A stretch of DNA of 64,000 bases, from NCBI GenBank assembly GCA_028023455.1, contig JAQFVV010000207.1, positions 1,381,243 to 1,445,242 of the forward strand. The letters run 5' to 3'. The notes under the pieces are model-generated. The model was not told the origin of the DNA, did not search any database, and saw nothing but the letters and a program-made list of their open reading frames with translations. The translations under genes were made by a program, and so were the position numbers. This stretch comes from Epiperipatus broadwayi (lineage: Eukaryota > Onychophora > Udeonychophora > Euonychophora > Peripatidae). Below, piece by piece: positions 62,586-64,000 of this stretch; the first letter of the stretch is position 1, and every line of letters begins with the position of its first letter.

Positions 62586-64000
62586 TGTCCAGTCGAGTTT
62601 CCTTGAAGAGAAAAATGTGTGTGAATGATCGTTTTCTAAATATATATTTACGATCTTGATCGACAAGAGTAAATTAGGAGCTTATTTCCTTATTTCTAAA
62701 AATCTTGAAGGTTTAAAGTCAACAGTGAAGGTAGAGGTTGTTGGTCAAGATGAAAAGTGCTATAAATTCTTTTATTGAGATTTAGGTTGTGATTTGATGA
62801 TGGCCTATTATTTAAATATTTATAATGGCAAGACACTTTCACTTAGAATAAAAAAGACACGAATAGAAAGAATAATGTCATATTAAATGGATCAATGTTT
62901 GACTTTGTGAAATTAGAAAGAAAAATGAACAAAAGTGATTTTATAAATGGATATATACTTTCCAACAAAGACATAAAAAAGGAAATATAAATGGAATAGG
63001 ATTAGCAATAAATAAAAATGGAAGAATAACAATGTGCACATTGATAGTATATCAGACAGATTAGCAAAATTAGACTTTCAAATTAATGGAAGATACTAAG
63101 TGGAGATAATTCAAATTTATGCCCATAAAGTAGAAAATTTTTATATTGATGTAAAAACTTAAAAGACCAAGTGACATTTTAAAATTGTTAAGAAAGACAT
63201 TAATACTATAATTGGTAAATGATTCAAAAATGAATGAGTTATGGGTGTTGTGATAGAAATGAGAGATGATACAGATTAGCAAAATTTCAAAAAAAAGAAA
63301 AACTGTATGGAGATTACTCAAGAAAAATGGTAAATGAAAATGGACATAGAAGGATATAATATAAGATGTAGCAGAAATGAATTAAATTTTAACTAAAATA
63401 TATATATTTCAAGATTTTTATAGATTAATTAAAGAAAGTAAACCAAATAAGGAAGATGTAAGGCATATGTCACTGCAAAAGTAAAAAGGAGAATATTATT
63501 AAGAAGGTCAATTTAACAGTTGATATTCTTAATCTTTAGAAACATTTAAATAAAATTAAATTAAAAATTGAAAATAATTGTAAAATATTATGACTGAATA
63601 CATTTCAAACTTGATTGAAATCAGTAAGAAGATAATTGATACTCTATTAAATGCTTAGAATGCAATAATTTATCAGCATTTTTTTAATGAGAGAAGATGA
63701 TATATGAAGAAAAGAACAAATATAAACATTAAAAAAATAATCCATAAAAAAATTGACTTTTTTGAATTAATAATGATACAAAATATGTAATTTTGAATCA
63801 ACAAGGAGAACTATAAAAGAAAATAAAAGTTTCAAAAATATAAAACAAAATCAGTTGGTGTTGTAGGACAACTGCAAGAAGAAGAGATAAAATTATTAAT
63901 AAAAAGAGAGATGACATCATAAAATGTAAAAATGTTCTATAAAAACGTAAAAAAATAAAGAAATAAACAGATACTCCTGAACAAGTATGACAAACTCTAA
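62586..64000 (+). mobile_element. RTE-type LINE, 5' half, running off the window
   Basis: A 5' UTR-like start (CCAGTCGAGTTTCCTTGAAG) is followed by endonuclease remnants (GTTTGACTTTGTGAAATTAG; a frame reading IDSISDRLAKLDFQI) and the EN-RT spacer near the window edge (AAAAAGAGAGATGACATCAT). Many stops. It lies tail-to-head against the minus-strand fragment, so the two may result from an inversion. Confidence 0.75.

Overview
This is an AT-rich window from an invertebrate metazoan nuclear genome, and it is made of transposable-element fossils. I see no convincing host protein-coding gene, operon, ribosome binding site or other prokaryotic feature. Eukaryotic nature is shown by LINEs of at least three kinds, a Penelope-like element, decayed cut-and-paste transposons, long ATT, GATA and GACA microsatellites, and a tRNA-Gly-like sequence. 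The exact taxon cannot be read from the sequence. RTE-type LINEs with TGA tails, Penelope-like elements and Merlin-type transposons fit an arthropod or another invertebrate.

Layout. 0.6-7.3 kb: a plus-strand jockey/CR1/L2-group LINE lies between two ATT microsatellites and abuts a minus-strand LINE with a CCHC ORF1 (Tx1/L1-like). 8.9 kb: a tRNA-Gly(TCC)-like sequence. 9.5-10.9 kb: RTE fragments. 16.5-21.1 kb: two piggyBac-like MITE copies flank a very regular 2.07-kb array of 454-bp units, three in one orientation and about 1.4 in the other. Each full unit carries a motif matching a minimal type I hammerhead ribozyme, and a 13-bp direct repeat brackets the array. This is the most interesting object in the window and looks like a metazoan retrozyme or Penelope-derived array. 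21.8-26.9 kb: an RTE copy, an L1-like zinc-knuckle fragment and an RTE tail. 31-32.2 kb: a decayed TIR element. 35.9-39.1 kb: three decayed RTE copies. 40.4-41.8 kb: a fold-back MITE and GATA-type microsatellites. 41.8-43.5 kb: RTE. 46.1-49.5 kb: a Penelope-like element with 100-bp terminal direct repeats, split by a piggyBac-like MITE sitting in a TTAA duplication. 49.5-52.55 kb: the most complete RTE copy, with a duplicated 56-bp unit at its 5' end. 54.8-58.7 kb: a Merlin/ISXO2-type DNA transposon with inverted repeats of roughly 1 kb and a dead transposase. 59.9-64 kb: three more RTE pieces in both orientations.

How they relate. One RTE family accounts for about a dozen pieces and could have supplied reverse transcriptase while active. 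Every autonomous element seen here is broken by stops or frameshifts. The hammerhead units and the MITEs are non-autonomous and would depend on enzymes from elsewhere. The stretches between elements are simple AT-rich sequence in which I could recognise nothing.
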